Source: Homarus americanus (Eukaryota; Arthropoda; Malacostraca; Decapoda; Nephropidae). Taken from it: a DNA stretch of 64,000 nucleotides. The translations under genes were made by a program, and so were the position numbers. Shown here one piece after another: positions 1 to 12,400 of this stretch. Location of the stretch: NCBI RefSeq assembly GCF_018991925.1, contig NW_024756914.1, positions 8,744,417 to 8,808,416 on the forward strand, in the 5' to 3' direction. The notes beneath the pieces are model-generated. The model did no database searches and had not been told where the DNA came from. It worked only from the letters and a program-made list of their open reading frames with translations. Within the stretch, counting starts at the first letter, position 1. Every line of letters starts with the position of its first letter.

Positions 1-832
1 ACGACATAGGTGAAAATATATCGAGCCAAATTGTCAAGTTTGTGGACGATACGAAGATATTAGGGAAGGTAACAAGTCGGGACAATGTCACAAATGGTCC
101 CAAGACTGGCAAATGCTCTTTAACATTACAAAATGCAAGACCTTACATGTAGTATACAACAACCCCAAGCACAACTATTCTATTAACACTTTCCTGGATA
201 CTGTCAATAAGGAGATTTTTTGTTTTTTATCATATTCGCCACTTATCAGCTTACTAGCCGTTTGGGTGGTCTAACCCATATCTTGAGCATAAGCCCAGTT
301 GGGACACAAGTCCCAGATTTTTCAGAGTTGTTCCTCAGATGTTATTGCATTACACCATTCCCCAGGTTGCGACCTACAACAGCCGTCTTACAACCAGGTT
401 CCTACTCACTGCTAGGTGAACAGAGGCAACGGGTGTAAGGAGACCTGCCTAGTTTCTCACTCTGCGGTGTGATAGATCATTTACAGAAGGCAGCACACAT
501 CAAGTGGGGGCAGCAGTGAAAAAAACAAATCGAGATCTAGGAATTATAAAGCACACCTTTGAATAAAAAGATAAGAAAATGCTCCTCCAACTGCACAAAT
601 CTCAAGTATATCCCAGTCTTGATTACTCTATACAGACATGGAAACCTTACCTCCAGAACTATCTAACATCCCTAGAAAAAGTGCAACACAGAGCGACTAA
701 GATGATTCCGGAACTACGTCATCTCTATTATACAAGTAAACTGAGGGCCTTAGGACTAACAACCCTTCAGACAAGGCATAAAAAGGCAAATCTCACTGGA
801 AAACTTGAACCCGTAACATTTGTTTGAAATGC
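1..832 (+). mobile_element. CR1-like LINE reverse transcriptase fragment, 5' part
   Basis: Decayed non-LTR retrotransposon ORF2. Bases 35-55 read FVDDTKI, the catalytic box of LINE reverse transcriptases, followed by a helper segment. After an insertion of about 300 bases (209-515) the frame resumes with KKTNRDLGI, the usual (E)RDLG block. Bases 579-827 encode the C-terminal part with VQHRATKMIPELRHL, typical of CR1-like LINEs. A stop follows HTFE and frames shift, so it is a pseudogene. It continues beyond the minisatellite at 847-1757 into 1758-1935. The 5' part lies outside the window. Clade assignment is by motif similarity only. Confidence 0.75.
209..515. mobile_element. Unclassified insertion within the LINE fragment
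   Basis: About 300 bases separate two parts of a LINE reading frame that should be contiguous (before: SINTFLDTVNKE; after: KKTNRDLGI). The insert starts T-rich and has no recognisable coding content. The 72-codon ORF inside it (220-438) resembles nothing I know. It could be a SINE. The edges are approximate because no target duplication was identified. Confidence 0.45.
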
Positions 833-846
833 CCTGCACCACCAAC

Positions 847-1757
847 ATCAGAGGACATAACTACAAGCTCGCCAAGTTATGTTACTCATCACCAACACGA
901 GGGGACATAACTACAAGCTCGCCAAGTTATGTTACTCATCACCAACACGAGGGGACATAACTACAAGCTCGCCAAGTTATGTTACTCACCACCAACACGA
1001 GGGGACATAACTACAAGCTCGCCAAGTTATGTTACTCACCACCAACACGAGGGGACATAATTACAAGCTCGCCAAGTTATGTTACTCACCACCAACACGA
1101 GGGGACATAACTACAAGCTCGCCAAGTTATGTTACTCACCACCAACACGAGGGACATAACTACAAGCTCGTTATGTTACTCACCACCAACACGAGGGACA
1201 TAACTACAAGCTCGCCAAGTTATGTTACTCATCACCAACACGAGGGGACATAATTACAAGCTCGCCAAGTTATGTTACTCATCACCAACACTAGGGGAAC
1301 TACAAGCTCGCCAAGTTATGTTACTCACCACCAACACGAGGGACATAACTACAAGCTCGCCAAGTTATGTTACTCATCACCAACACGAGGGGACAACTAC
1401 AAGCCAAGTTGTGTTACTCACCACCAACACGAGGGACATAACTACAAGCTCGCCAAGTTATGTTACTCACCACCAACACGAGGACATAATTACAAGCTCG
1501 CCAAGTTATGTTACTCATCACCAACACGAGGGGACATAACTACAAGCTCGCCAAGTTATGTTACTCACCACCAACACGAGGGGACATAACTACAAGCTCG
1601 CCAAGTTATGTTACTCACCACCAACACGAGGGGACATAATTACAAGCTCGCCAAGTTATGTTACTCACCACCAACACGAGGGGACATAACTACAAGCTCG
1701 CCAAGTTATATCACGCACCACCAACACGAGGGGACATAATTACAAGCTCGCCAAGTT
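847..1757 (+). repeat. 50-bp minisatellite derived from LINE ORF2
   Basis: About 18 head-to-tail copies of a 50-bp unit beginning ggggacataactacaagctc. Several copies carry small deletions. Read in frame, the unit starts NTRGHNYKLAK, which matches the C-terminal LINE motif RGHxYKL. The flanking sequence on both sides is that LINE, so the array is an internal expansion of the element. Because 50 is not a multiple of three, the reading frame rotates from copy to copy. Confidence 0.95.
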
Positions 1758-1935
1758 ATCATACAGAATGAACATAAGGAAAAACTTCTCACAGATGCTG
1801 GCAAACCTATGGTACGGTCTACCAGCTCAAGCTGTGGAATCAAGAACAGTACTGTACAGGGCTTCAAAATAGTCCTGAACAAAACTATCAAGAACAATGG
1901 AGGGAACCTACACAGGCCACTGGCCTTCTTCACTC
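1758..1935 (+). mobile_element. LINE ORF2 C-terminal remainder after the minisatellite
   Basis: After the last repeat copy the LINE frame continues as SYRMNIRKNFSQM, then ANLWYGLPAQAVESRT, the conserved end of CR1-like ORF2 (normally FFxxRVVNLWNSLP). It belongs with 1-832. Beyond it the reading frame decays. Confidence 0.65.
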
Positions 1936-2194
1936 GACATGGCCACTTCTAACAGATGGCCATTAGGAAAATATATACAATATATATATACTTTTACTTA
2001 TTTTACTTTTATCCTCTTCACCACTGATCAGCTCGTTAGCCGCTTAGGCGATAGGTCACGTCTCTGTTATGCACTATTGGCTAGTATTGGACATGCACTG
2101 GCTCCTGAATGTATCTGAACCTGCTTCAGTGCTTGTCAAGACTGGTCTTGAAAGAGCTCACACTTCGTGCCGTCTGGCAGTTTGTTTCAGTTTT

Positions 2195-2705
<511 letters not shown>

Positions 2706-2825
2706 GGTAGTAACAACTCTCACTCCGAAAAAGTTACCCCTCACAGTTTACTGGGCTTGTGGCTTCTTCAACCATGAGCTGTGACCCCAGGTAAGGGCAC
2801 TCGACTGAGATGGATCATGGTATCT

Positions 2826-3807
2826 AGGGGAAAGTTTTAAATTGGATAAAATCATGGTTCACCGATAGAACGCAGAGGGTCAGCGCAGATGGTGTTAGAT
2901 CTGAGTGGGGCCGTGTAACCAGTGGGGTTCCCCAGGGGTCAGTACTAGGCCCACTCTTGTTCATAATCTACATAAACGATCTAGATACTGGGATCAGCAG
3001 TGATATAAGCAAGTTTGCGGATGACACCAAAATAGGGCGGCAAATTAATTCGGGGCAGGATGCAAATGCATTACAGGAGGATCTAAATAAACTGCAGGGG
3101 TGGTCTGAAAAATAGCAAATGAAATTCAACACCAGCAAGTGCAGCGTACTTAATATTGGAAGAACAAATACTGTCAATGTATACAGCCTTAACAACATCA
3201 ACCTTGAGAAGTCGACTTGTGAAAGAGACCTAGGGGTACTTGTAAGCCCGGACCTACGGCCTAGAAAACAGTGCGTTAATGTTCGAAATAAGGCAAACAG
3301 AGTATTGGGTTTTATATCTAGAAGTGTAAGTAACAAGAGTGCAGAGGTCTTATTGCAACTATATATCTTGCGCTAGTCAGGCCGCACCTCGATTATGCGG
3401 TTCAGTTCTGGTGCCCCTATTATAGAATGGATATAAATTCACTAGAGTCGGTGCAGCGAAGAATGACAAAAATGATTCCGGGACTTAGAAACCTTCCATA
3501 TCAGGATAGGTTAAAGAAACTTAACTTGCATTCCCTAGAAAGACGAAGAGTGCGAGGAGATATGATAGAAGTAATTAAGTGGGTGAAAGGAATCAATAAA
3601 GGGGATATAGATAAAGTTCTTATAATATCCGAGCAGGATAAGACTCGGAGCAACGGATTCAAGTTGGATAAGTTTAGGTTTAGGAGGGAGATAGGAAGAA
3701 ACTGGTTCACAAATAGGGTGGTGGACGAGTGGAACAAGCTTAGCAACTTTGTAGTAAGTGCTGGAACTCTGGAAAATTTCAAAAGGAGGCTAGATAGCCT
3801 TCATTAG
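2826..3807 (+). pseudogene. CR1-like LINE ORF2 C-terminal half
   Basis: Encodes the second half of a LINE reverse transcriptase: SGVPQGSVLGPLLFIIYIND, then the catalytic box FADDTK (about 3011-3031), an ERDLGVLV block, and a C-terminus ending in NWFTNRVVDEWNKLSNFV. A TAG at 3113-3115 replaces the tryptophan usual in WSEKWQMKFN, and a frameshift lies near 3375. The 5' part is missing. The fragment at 34120-34560 is the same family. Confidence 0.8.
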
Positions 3808-3939
3808 AGAAAGGTAAAGGAACATACAGTGAACATACAGATTAATGTAGGTGTTGAACAGCAAACTCGTAGTGTAGTAACTCCCTCCCAGATGGTGTTA
3901 GGAGGAACTCACGTGGTGTAGTAGTTCCCTCAGATGTTG

Positions 3940-5512
3940 TTATGAGGGACCCTGTGCTTGCTCGCCTCTTTCGCCTTTGCCTCAAAACGAAAACTTTTCC
4001 TTCTTCTTGGAAGCATGCCTTGGTTCAGCCCATCCCGAAGAAGGGTGACCATTCTAATCCCTCTAACTATCGCCACATTGCCCTAACTTCATCCCTCTCT
4101 AAGATTTTCGAAACTATCTTGAACTCCCATTTTCTCCGTCACCTTGAACGCCTTTCTCTTTTGTCGGATAACCAGTATGGCTTTCGCCAGGCGAGATCTA
4201 CTGGTGATCTGCTTTCCTATTGCACCCATCTTTGGTCATCCTCTCTTAGGGATTATGGGGAAACTTTTGTCGTGGCCCTCGACATCTCCAAAGCATTTGA
4301 CAGGGTATGGCACAAGTCTTTGCTATCTAAACTTCCCTCTTTTGGTTTCTCTCCCCCACTTTGTTCTCTCATCTCTAGCTTCCTTGAGAATCGATCCATG
4401 GCAGTTGTTGTCGAGGGATCGATTTCTCGCTCTTTCTCTACCAATAGTGGCGTCCCACAGGGTTCTGTTCTTTCACCAACTCTCTTTCTTCTTTTTATCA
4501 ATGATTTACTTCACACTACAACTAATTCTATCCATTCTTACGCCGATGATTCTACTCTTCACTCTTCCTCACATTTTCCCCTTCCTCCTAACTCTCAAAC
4601 TACATAGATCTGTTTCTAGAACTGATATCATTACTTCTATCAACGCGGATCTGTGCAGCATCTCTGAATGGGGAGATACAAACTTGGTTAAGTTCAATAG
4701 TTACAAAACTCAATATTTACCAATTACACTTTGTAAAGTAGACGATCTCCCACCAATTACATTTCAGGACGCTATCATCCTCCCAAATTCTGAAATAAAT
4801 ATGTTAGGCCTCACCATTTCCTCCAATATGTCCTGGAAATCACACATCCTTAGTATAACTAAAGCTGCCTCCCGAAAGTTGGGAATGCTGTACAGATGCC
4901 GTAGCTACTTCACTCCTGAGCAGTTGCTCCAAGTATATAAGGGATTCATTCGTCCTAACTTGGAGTACTGCTCTCATATCTCGGGTGGCTCTTCTTCTGT
5001 CCAACTAATAGATAGGGTGGAATCCAAGGCATTTCGTCATATTAGCTCTCCTCCTTTAGTCGACAATCTCTCTCCCCTTTCTCTTCGCCGCAATGTTGCT
5101 TCACTCTCTCTCTTTTACAGGTACTTTAACGGGCAATGTTCAGGGGATTTGGCATCCTGTGTACCGCCTGTAAGGCCGTGGGTTCGTAACACACGTCTTG
5201 CCCGCGGTGCCCATCATTTCTCTGTTGATATCGGTCACACGAGAATAACCCGTTATAGTACATCCTTCTTTCCTCACACAGCCAAGCTGCGGAATGCTCT
5301 GCCTTCTTCTGTGTTTCCATGCTCTTACAATCTGTCTCACTTTAAAAAGCTGGTTTTCCGGCAACTTCGTGGTGTAGACTAATACAGTATAACCTTTTTT
5401 TTCTATATTTTCAATTTCTTTCCGTTCTGTTTTTTTTCGGCCCCCCAGGCTCCGTTGTGGGTCGTTTGACCTGTGCCCGGGTGGGCTAATTCCCGTAAAA
5501 AAAAAAAAAAAA
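3940..5512 (+). pseudogene. Jockey-like LINE, 5'-truncated, with poly(A) tail
   Basis: Reverse transcriptase from PIPKKGDHSNPSNYRHIALT through FVVALDISKAFDRVWH, SGVPQGSVLSPTLFLLFIND and the catalytic box SYADDS (about 4536-4553), then the thumb and C-terminal region to a stop at 5382. A single frameshift near 4575-4605 separates the two halves (3942-4607 and about 4600-5382). The 3' UTR holds a 60-base tail ending gggtgggctaattcccgt and a 16-A run at 5497-5512. No endonuclease domain remains. No target duplication was resolved. Confidence 0.85.
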
Positions 5513-5620
5513 CCACCAGGCTACTGAGCCAAGTTGTGAGATTTTATGTTTTTTTCAACTCCTATTTTCGGGAAGATCTCTGTAGCTTTCTTCATTTATT
5601 CTTACTCGGTTATATGCACA

Positions 5621-6162
5621 TGTAGTGGACTTCTCCCCTACAACTGCGTAGCCGCAGCCACCAGCTGCTACCATCTTCCCTAGCAACCAAACTAGCGGCC
5701 CAAGCGGGGGCGTCACCAGATGCCACCGTATCCTAGCAACCGAGCCAAAGACCGGTTACTTCTCGGGTTTTCCCAACGTGACTCACGCTTGACTCACGGC
5801 TGCTGGGTATATAAGCTCTGTCTCTCCATTGAGATTCATTCTGGCCATTCTACTTGAACAAGCAACACCTCCTCCGCCGCTGCCTGGCGGCCCTCGCCTC
5901 TCCTCCGCCTGCCTGGCGGTCCTCGCTCCCGCCAGCGAGCATGGCGACCCACCAGCTGTCCTTCTCTGAGCGTCCTCACAAGCTCCTGCACATCTACCTC
6001 CTTCAACACGCTACTCACCGAACGTCTCTACTGAGCAGCTCCTCACCACACGGCACCTCCAGCACCAGACTGTCTATCATATAACTTATATTATACAAGA
6101 AAACCACCTTAGAGTTTCCATCCATCCTGAGTGCTAGACAACATTACCACGAAACCCCTACA
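5621..6162 (+). mobile_element. Solo LTR (542 bp) with 4-bp target duplication
   Basis: Begins TGTAGTGG and ends CCCCTACA. It is flanked on both sides by CACA (5617-5620 and 6163-6166). Removing it restores the host repeat, whose uninterrupted form (gcacacacc) is seen at 6540-6548. Its first bases, TGTAGTGGACTTCTCCCC, closely match the start of the LTRs of the small element at 31887-33353 read on the minus strand. Short reading frames inside (5836-6084) have no coding character. Confidence 0.8.
5806..5818 (+). promoter_or_regulatory. TATA box within the solo LTR
   Basis: The motif gggtatataagc lies about 185 bases into the LTR, where an LTR polymerase II promoter is expected. The related LTR at 32903-33353 has a TATATAAG on its minus strand. 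Confidence 0.55.
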
Positions 6163-6453
6163 CACACACCGTCCTAAAAACATAGTGAAAAAGTAAAAGA
6201 AATAATTGTTTTAAGAGCAAACACCTAATGGGAGGAGAGCGCAGAGTGTAGCTGGTGGTGAGCATTGCTAGGGAATCGGCTTCCCAGCTGATCTTCGTTA
6301 TGGTGGAGCAGATAGCGTATGCAAATGGCAACTGTGTTAAACTTTCATTTCGCTTTTATTTACTGGTTTGGCATTAGTATTTTTATTTAATTTATTCATT
6401 TGTATTATTTTATTTACTCACATTTCCTGGTACTGTATATATTATTTTAAGAA

Positions 6454-6600
6454 AACTATGGCTGTGAGGTGTTATGGTTTTTCAACTCGTATTTTGGGTA
6501 GATATACGTAACTTTCTTCATTATTTTTACTCAGTTACATGCACACACCATCCTACATACATATTGTGAAAAAGTATAATATTACACCACAATTACCAAC
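6454..6600 (+). repeat. Interspersed repeat, copy B
   Basis: A second partial copy of the repeat at 5509-6453, directly abutting it, with blocks tgtgaggtgttatgg and catgcacacaccatcc. Confidence 0.55.
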
Positions 6601-6884
6601 ATCCTTCATGCTGGGTTGGCTAGATGGCTATGAAAGAAATTTTGCATATTTGATCTGCGTATCAACCCAACCCAACTGGCGCTCAGATGCCATTCATTCT
6701 AGAGACATTAATTTTTACGGTGAAAAAATTGTCGTATGGCAACCCAACCAACCCAACTTAAATAACAAAGCATGGATTTGACTTCAGGGTAGACTCCCGA
6801 ATTTGTTCTACATTTTAATACATTTTCTTGTCCTGTTTCTGATTATTTGTGAGTGGATTTTCCTACTTTTATACTTTTATCCTC
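6601..6884. other. No recognisable feature
   Basis: A/T-rich sequence with two imperfect caacccaaccaaccc runs (6666 and 6740). No coding or repeat assignment is possible. Confidence 0.5.
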
Positions 6885-8880
6885 TTCACCACTGACGGCT
6901 CGTTAGCCGCTTGGGCGATCGGTCATTTCTCTGTTACGCACTGTTGGCAAGAACTGGGCATGCACCGGCTCCAGAATGTACCTGAACCTGCTCCAGTGTT
7001 GGTCAAGTCTGGCCTTAAAGCGCTCACACTCGGTGCCGTCACAACACTCTCTGGTAGATTGTTCTAAGAGTTCACAACTCTCACTCCGAAAAAGTTTGCC
7101 CTCACAGTTTTCTGGACCTGCTGGTTCTTCAATCTTGAGCTATGACCCGTTGCGGGGCGAGCGCCCGCCAGCTCCAAGTAAGGACACTCAACTGAGTAGT
7201 GCCCCTTGAGATGCTTATACACCTCAATTAGGTCGCCCCTTGCCCGTCTGCAGTATAAGCTAGGCAAGTTCAGGTGCTCAAATCGCTCAGGGTAGTTGAG
7301 GTACCGAAGTGCAGGCACCAGTCTGGTGGCCCTCCTTTGAACATTTTCAACCAACTGACAGTCCCTAGCATATCTCGGGGACCAGACGGGGTGACAGTAC
7401 TCCAGATGGGGAAGCACTTCACTCTTGAAGATCGTTACGAGGGACGGACCGTCTAGATATGTGAACGACCTTCTTAAAAGACCCAATAATTTATTTGCCT
7501 GATTTACCTTCTTCTCGCAATGGCTCGAGAACTTCAGCTCATTGTCAACATACACACCTAGGTCCTTCTCACATTCAGTCTCAAATAGTGCAGTTTCTTC
7601 ATCCCGTTGGGACATATGATACGCCTCCTTACCGTTGGTACGCCCCATGTGCATCCTCTTACACTTCGTGACATTGAATCTCAGCAGCCATTTCTTCGAC
7701 CATTCTTGGAGCCCACAGAGGTCCTTCTGCAGCTCTTCACAGTCCGCTTGGTTCTTGATTTCCCGAAATAACTTGCCGTCATCGGCAAACATTTGTATGG
7801 AGGAGTGTACAACGTCAGGCATGTCATTTATGAAACAAACAAACAACAGCGGGCCCAATACACTGCCCTGTGGTAACCCTCTTGTGACAGGTACGAATGA
7901 TGATTTCGTGCCATTAATCACCACACACTGCTTGCGGTCATGTAGTAAGTCTTTTATCCACGCTAGGACATTTCCCCGAATCCCGTACCCTTCCAGTTTG
8001 ATTTTCAGCCTTTCGTGGGGTACACTGTCGAAAGCCTTGGCAAAATCTAGGTAAATATTGTCGATATTACCATCCCGTTCCAGAATATGGGTCCAAATAT
8101 CCAATACCTTGAGCAATTGTGTCAAGCAGGAGCGCCCCGGCATAAAACCGAGTTGGCAATCCTTTACAAGGTTGTTTCGTAGTAGATGTTCCATCGCGGC
8201 ATCTCTGATAATACTCTCAAGTACTTTACATATTATGTTGGTCAGGCTCACCGGTCTATAGTTGTTCGTGGAGTGACGATCGCCCTTCTTGAAGATAGGA
8301 CTCGCATAAGCCACTTTCCAATCACTGGGGACCTTTCGTTCATCCAGGCATTTACAATACAGGATCTTCAGGGGCTCGGCAAGCTCGTTGCACAACTCTC
8401 TTAGCACCCTTGGATGCACCATGTCAGGGCCGGGACTCTTATGGACCTTCAGCTTTGACAGTTTATTTCTTATACCCTCTTCTGTGAACACAATGTGGGT
8501 CAGTGCTGTGTCGAACCGTCTGTCCTCAAATGCAGGAAGGTTAATCGCATCCTCTCGTGAACACCGAGGAAAAGAAGCTGTTCAATGCCTCAGTTTTATC
8601 CTGGTCAGAATCTGCGTAACTACCATCTTCAAGCCTCAGGTCTGATACTCCTACTCGTGTTTTTAATTTCGACTTTAAAAACCAGTAAAACGCCTTTGGG
8701 TTTGACTTGACCTCGCTTGCAACCAGCCTCTGGAACTCCTTTTCAGCCTTTCTACATTCTATCTTTGCTTGGTTTCTGGCTCTTGCATACATCCTCCTGT
8801 CCTGCTCATCATTTGACCCAACCCACGTCTTGAATTTTTTTTTCTTAACTTTGTCGACCGCCGCATGGTTCATGTGTAGG
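6885..8880 (-). pseudogene. CR1-like LINE ORF2, linker and reverse transcriptase
   Basis: The best preserved LINE in the window. Bases 8541-8873 encode the linker between endonuclease and RT (ARNQAKIECRKAEKEFQRLV). Bases 7064-8491 encode a full RT: HKSPGPDMVHPRVLREL, PIFKKGDRHSTNNYRPVSLT, YLDFAKAFDSVPHERL, GLPQGSVLGPLLF, the box MFADDGK (about 7772-7790) and an ECEKDLGVYVDNELKF block. A 1-base frameshift near 8553-8560 separates linker and RT. A TAG and a further frameshift near 7064 break the C-terminus, which continues in decayed form to about 6905. The endonuclease is absent, so it is 5'-truncated. It lies upstream of the first recognised ankyrin exon and may sit in an intron of that gene. 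Confidence 0.88.
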
Positions 8881-8884
8881 GATC

Positions 8885-9228
8885 CCCTCGTATTCCTAGA
8901 GGCACTGGGTTTATTTGTGTGAGTGTATGTGTGTGTGTGTGTGTGTGGCTACACACACATCCGCATACTGCATATACAATACAGGTAAAAGAAATAATTG
9001 TCCTAAAGGTAAACATATAAAGGGAATATACATTTCTTTTCACACGAGTAAAAATGTACACCCCCCCCGCCCCCAACCCCCTCCTGGAAAGCAAATGATA
9101 TTTGAAGATTTGACGATTTGACGCAATTTTGAAATCCAAACCCCCGCGAATTTTACTATTTTACCTTTTTACTATTATTATGATGATGTAGATAATGCAG
9201 CTGTTGTAGACGATGGTGTGTATTACAG
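8885..9228. other. Intron-like sequence before the ankyrin exon
   Basis: Holds a short (GT)n run (8926-8946) and a 45-base fragment of the interspersed repeat (8985-9030). It ends in the splice acceptor tgtgtattacag. No upstream coding exon was recognised in the window. Confidence 0.5.
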
Positions 9229-9402
9229 ATCATGCAGATATTGATGGAGGAGGGGGCAGACATCAACGCCCAGGACTGGATGGGTCATACTCCACTACAC
9301 TGGGCAGCCAAGGAGGGCAGTGCTGATACTGTTGACCTGCTGCTGGACCACCAAGCTCACACACACATCAAGAACAAGGAAGGACTCCTCTACTCTGACC
9401 TG
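9229..9402 (+). CDS. Ankyrin gene exon with one full ankyrin repeat
   Basis: Acceptor tgtattacag, donor ctg/gtgagaga. Fifty-eight codons in phase 0-0. Reads ILMEEGADINAQD, then GHTPLHWAAKEGSADTVDLL, then HIKNKEGLLYSDL, the end of one repeat and a full second one. Reading past the donor is open to 9507 but loses the repeat pattern. Confidence 0.8.
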
Positions 9403-12400
9403 GTGAGAGAAAGGGTGAAGGGAGGCATAAAGATGGGGAGAGACAGAAAGAGCACTGTAGATACTATGAACTTACTGTTGAGCTTACACAGACTCATCAA
9501 AAACTGACCTGTTGAGTGACTGTGAGAGAGTGGAGCAAGAGAGAGGTACGGGATAACAAGCATCAAATCTCGTAGACTTAACTTTGTACTGTACTAAATG
9601 ACGTCATACATCAGGATATCTTGTAAAGTAATACTGATTAGTAGGAATGCACCAAAATCATAATATCGCGTTCCATCTGGAACCAGAACTTACTGGAACT
9701 TTTAAAATGTTCCGACCAGAACAGGAACTAAGGGTATTATAGCTAAAAAAATAATTTTCAAGTTGTTTTAACTTCACGACATTCAAAAATCTTAGTACTG
9801 TATGATGTTATTGGTCTATGTTAAATTTTCTAAAGTTATTTTTCAAACTAAAACTACGATTATGAAAGTTTAGGTTGTTTTATTGTTTACTTAATGCAGT
9901 GGTTCCGAAACAGAGCGCTATAGTGTTGTTCAAAGGTAAATCACACATGCTTACCAGAGAACATGCAACCTTGTATTAATGATCCCTTAGCTGCATGTGA
10001 TATTTCATAAATTATATTAAGTTTGAAATTCTAGTTCTGCTTATTTATAAATACACACAGAACAGACGGTGTGTAAATAACCTTAAATAACTACAACTGG
10101 TTCTGTGGTGTGTCCTGAGTCCTTGACATTGTGTTTGTCAGCTCAGCCAGTTGCCTCACACTCAAGTGTATTGTACTGTACATGACATGTAGTCCAATAA
10201 ATATGATTTAAAATGTACACTATTACAGATATTACCGGAATGAACACTAAAAAGACCATACATGTTCCTGGACATATGAACAAGGTACAGTGTCCATCAA
10301 AGAACCTTATGGAGGTACAGGAGTGCTAATATTGTATTACTTTTACTTAAGGTGTTTAATGAAGGACAGTAAGCGGGTCCACCTTTATACTTGGATTCCA
10401 CCAATACGCATGGACTCTGCTGAAACACCTCTTTTACATAATATTGCTGCTTCCAGTACAGAAACACCTGTCTCACTTAACATCTTGTTTCTAGCTGCTG
10501 AAACACCCGTCTCACTTAACATTTGTGTACACTTTAGCTGAAACACCTGTATCACTTAACATCTATGTTTCCAGCTGTTGAAGCATGTCTCAATATATCT
10601 GTTTCCAGCTTTTGAAACATTACTCATTTAACATCTGTTTTAGCTGTTAAAACACGTCTCATTTAACATTTCTGTTTTTGGCTGCTGAAACACCTGTATC
10701 ACTTAACATTTGCGTGCACTTCAACTGAAACACCTGTATCACTTAACATCTTGTTTCTAGCTGCTGAAACACCTGTTTCACTTAACAAGTGTGCACACTT
10801 TAGCTGAAACACCTGTCTCACTTAGCATATTTGTGTACACAGCTGCTGAAGCACTTGTACCTGGCAGTGAGGCACAACGACGCAGACAAGGTAGTCAGAC
10901 TGGTGAGGGCGGGAGCTGACCAGTTCGCGGAGGTGGAGGGGACGGGCCTCAACCCCCGGGAGGAGGCCAAGCGGCAGGGGCTGTACGACATCCTTCGTGC
11001 AATGGCTGCCCTGGCCAAGAAGGAGGAGCCTCTACCTGAAGATGACAAGATCATTGCACTCGAGGATGTCTATAGACTCTTCGAAGTAAGTAACGCCAAA
11101 AAAGGGAGACCAGTTCGTTAATGACTAAAAGATTATTTGAACTTTTGCACTTCACTGTGAACTACAACAGAGAAACATTCAATGGAAAACAAATCATTAA
11201 GTAGGGTTTTTTTCCTGGATCTATTATAAATGGTCTGTGGAAACTCATGTGAGATTTTTTTTTTTTACACCCATTTTATCCCGCTTTCTCTGCCTTTCCT
11301 TCACTTTTTGTCTTCCACATTATTTTTGTTTTGTCCCTTTAAATTTCCCTTTGTGTTTCGTGAAAATTTTGTCTGCTAGCACCATCTTAACTCACTCCAC
11401 CATTATTTACAACTTTTAGGATAAATGTTGTTGCTTTTTAGAACTTGTATCAATTTGATTTTTAAGATAACTTGTTTCCTATTTGTCATTAGCTTTTCCT
11501 GAACAAAAAATCACGATATAACCTGCAGAGATGTTGTTTAAGTCCTTCGTTTTGGCCTTGGCTAACCATCAGGGCTTTCTTAAACTTGTGCCGGTCAGAC
11601 TTACCAGCCGCCGCTACAGGCAGCACCAACAGACAAGACTATCACACTAGGACTTGCCCCGTCTTGTCATGTTTTAACTCACCTTCTGAGGCTCTAGTTT
11701 CTGAATGCATGTGTACTAATTTAGGATGGATATAGCACTGAGGACGACGTCTTGGGATCCTCAGCAGAGGAAGGACGGAGTGAGGACGACGACGACGACC
11801 AAGATGCCTACTGGAAAATGTCCAATGCCTACGAGGTTCTCTCTGCTGAGGAGGCGTTTAAAGACGAGGATGACTGGCTGGACGCTTGGCAGGAAAAGCC
11901 TAAGGTCATCTCTGCCAAGGAACTCTTCGAGGAAGATCAAGCCGCTTTCTGGGAAATCTGGGAGGACAAACCAAAAGTCATACCAGCCAAGGAATTGTTT
12001 AAGGAAGAGAGTAATTGGTGGGAAAAGGATGATAATGACGAAGATGATGACAAAGAGGGAGGCGATGAAGATAAGTCTCATATTCCCTCAGCTAAGGAAT
12101 TCTTCCGAGATGATGAATGTTGGTGGAGGGACGCCTTGGAGGACTTGCAGAAACCACAAGTTGTGGCAGCTAAAGACTTCTTCAAGGATGAGAAGCCATG
12201 GTGGGAGGTGGAGGAGGAGGAAGAGAGAAATAAAGCAATCTCAGCCAAAGAGTTCTTCAAGGACGAGGACAAGCCTTGGTGGGAGGAGGAGGACAAGGAG
12301 AAAGCAAAGGTAATATCAGTCAAAGACCTTTTCAAAGATGAGAAGCCCTGGTGGGAGGAAGAGGAGGAAAATAAAGTGATCTCAGCCAAGGAATTCTTCA

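Larger units (their letters stand above)
5509..6453 (+). repeat. Unclassified interspersed repeat, copy A
   Basis: Starts ccaccaggctactgagcc and ends near aagaaaactatggc. The same order of blocks occurs on the minus strand at 42810-43197 and in part at 6454-6600 and 8985-9030. Copy A is split by the solo LTR 5621-6162. The motif tagcctggtggtta on its minus strand resembles a tRNA-type A box but no B box follows. Not coding. Confidence 0.6.

Noticed and set aside
847..1757. CRISPR-like regularly spaced repeat
   Set aside because: Units are contiguous with no unique spacers, and the context is a eukaryotic LINE.
5836..6084. Overlapping ORFs on both strands
   Set aside because: They lie within the solo LTR and have no recognisable domain.
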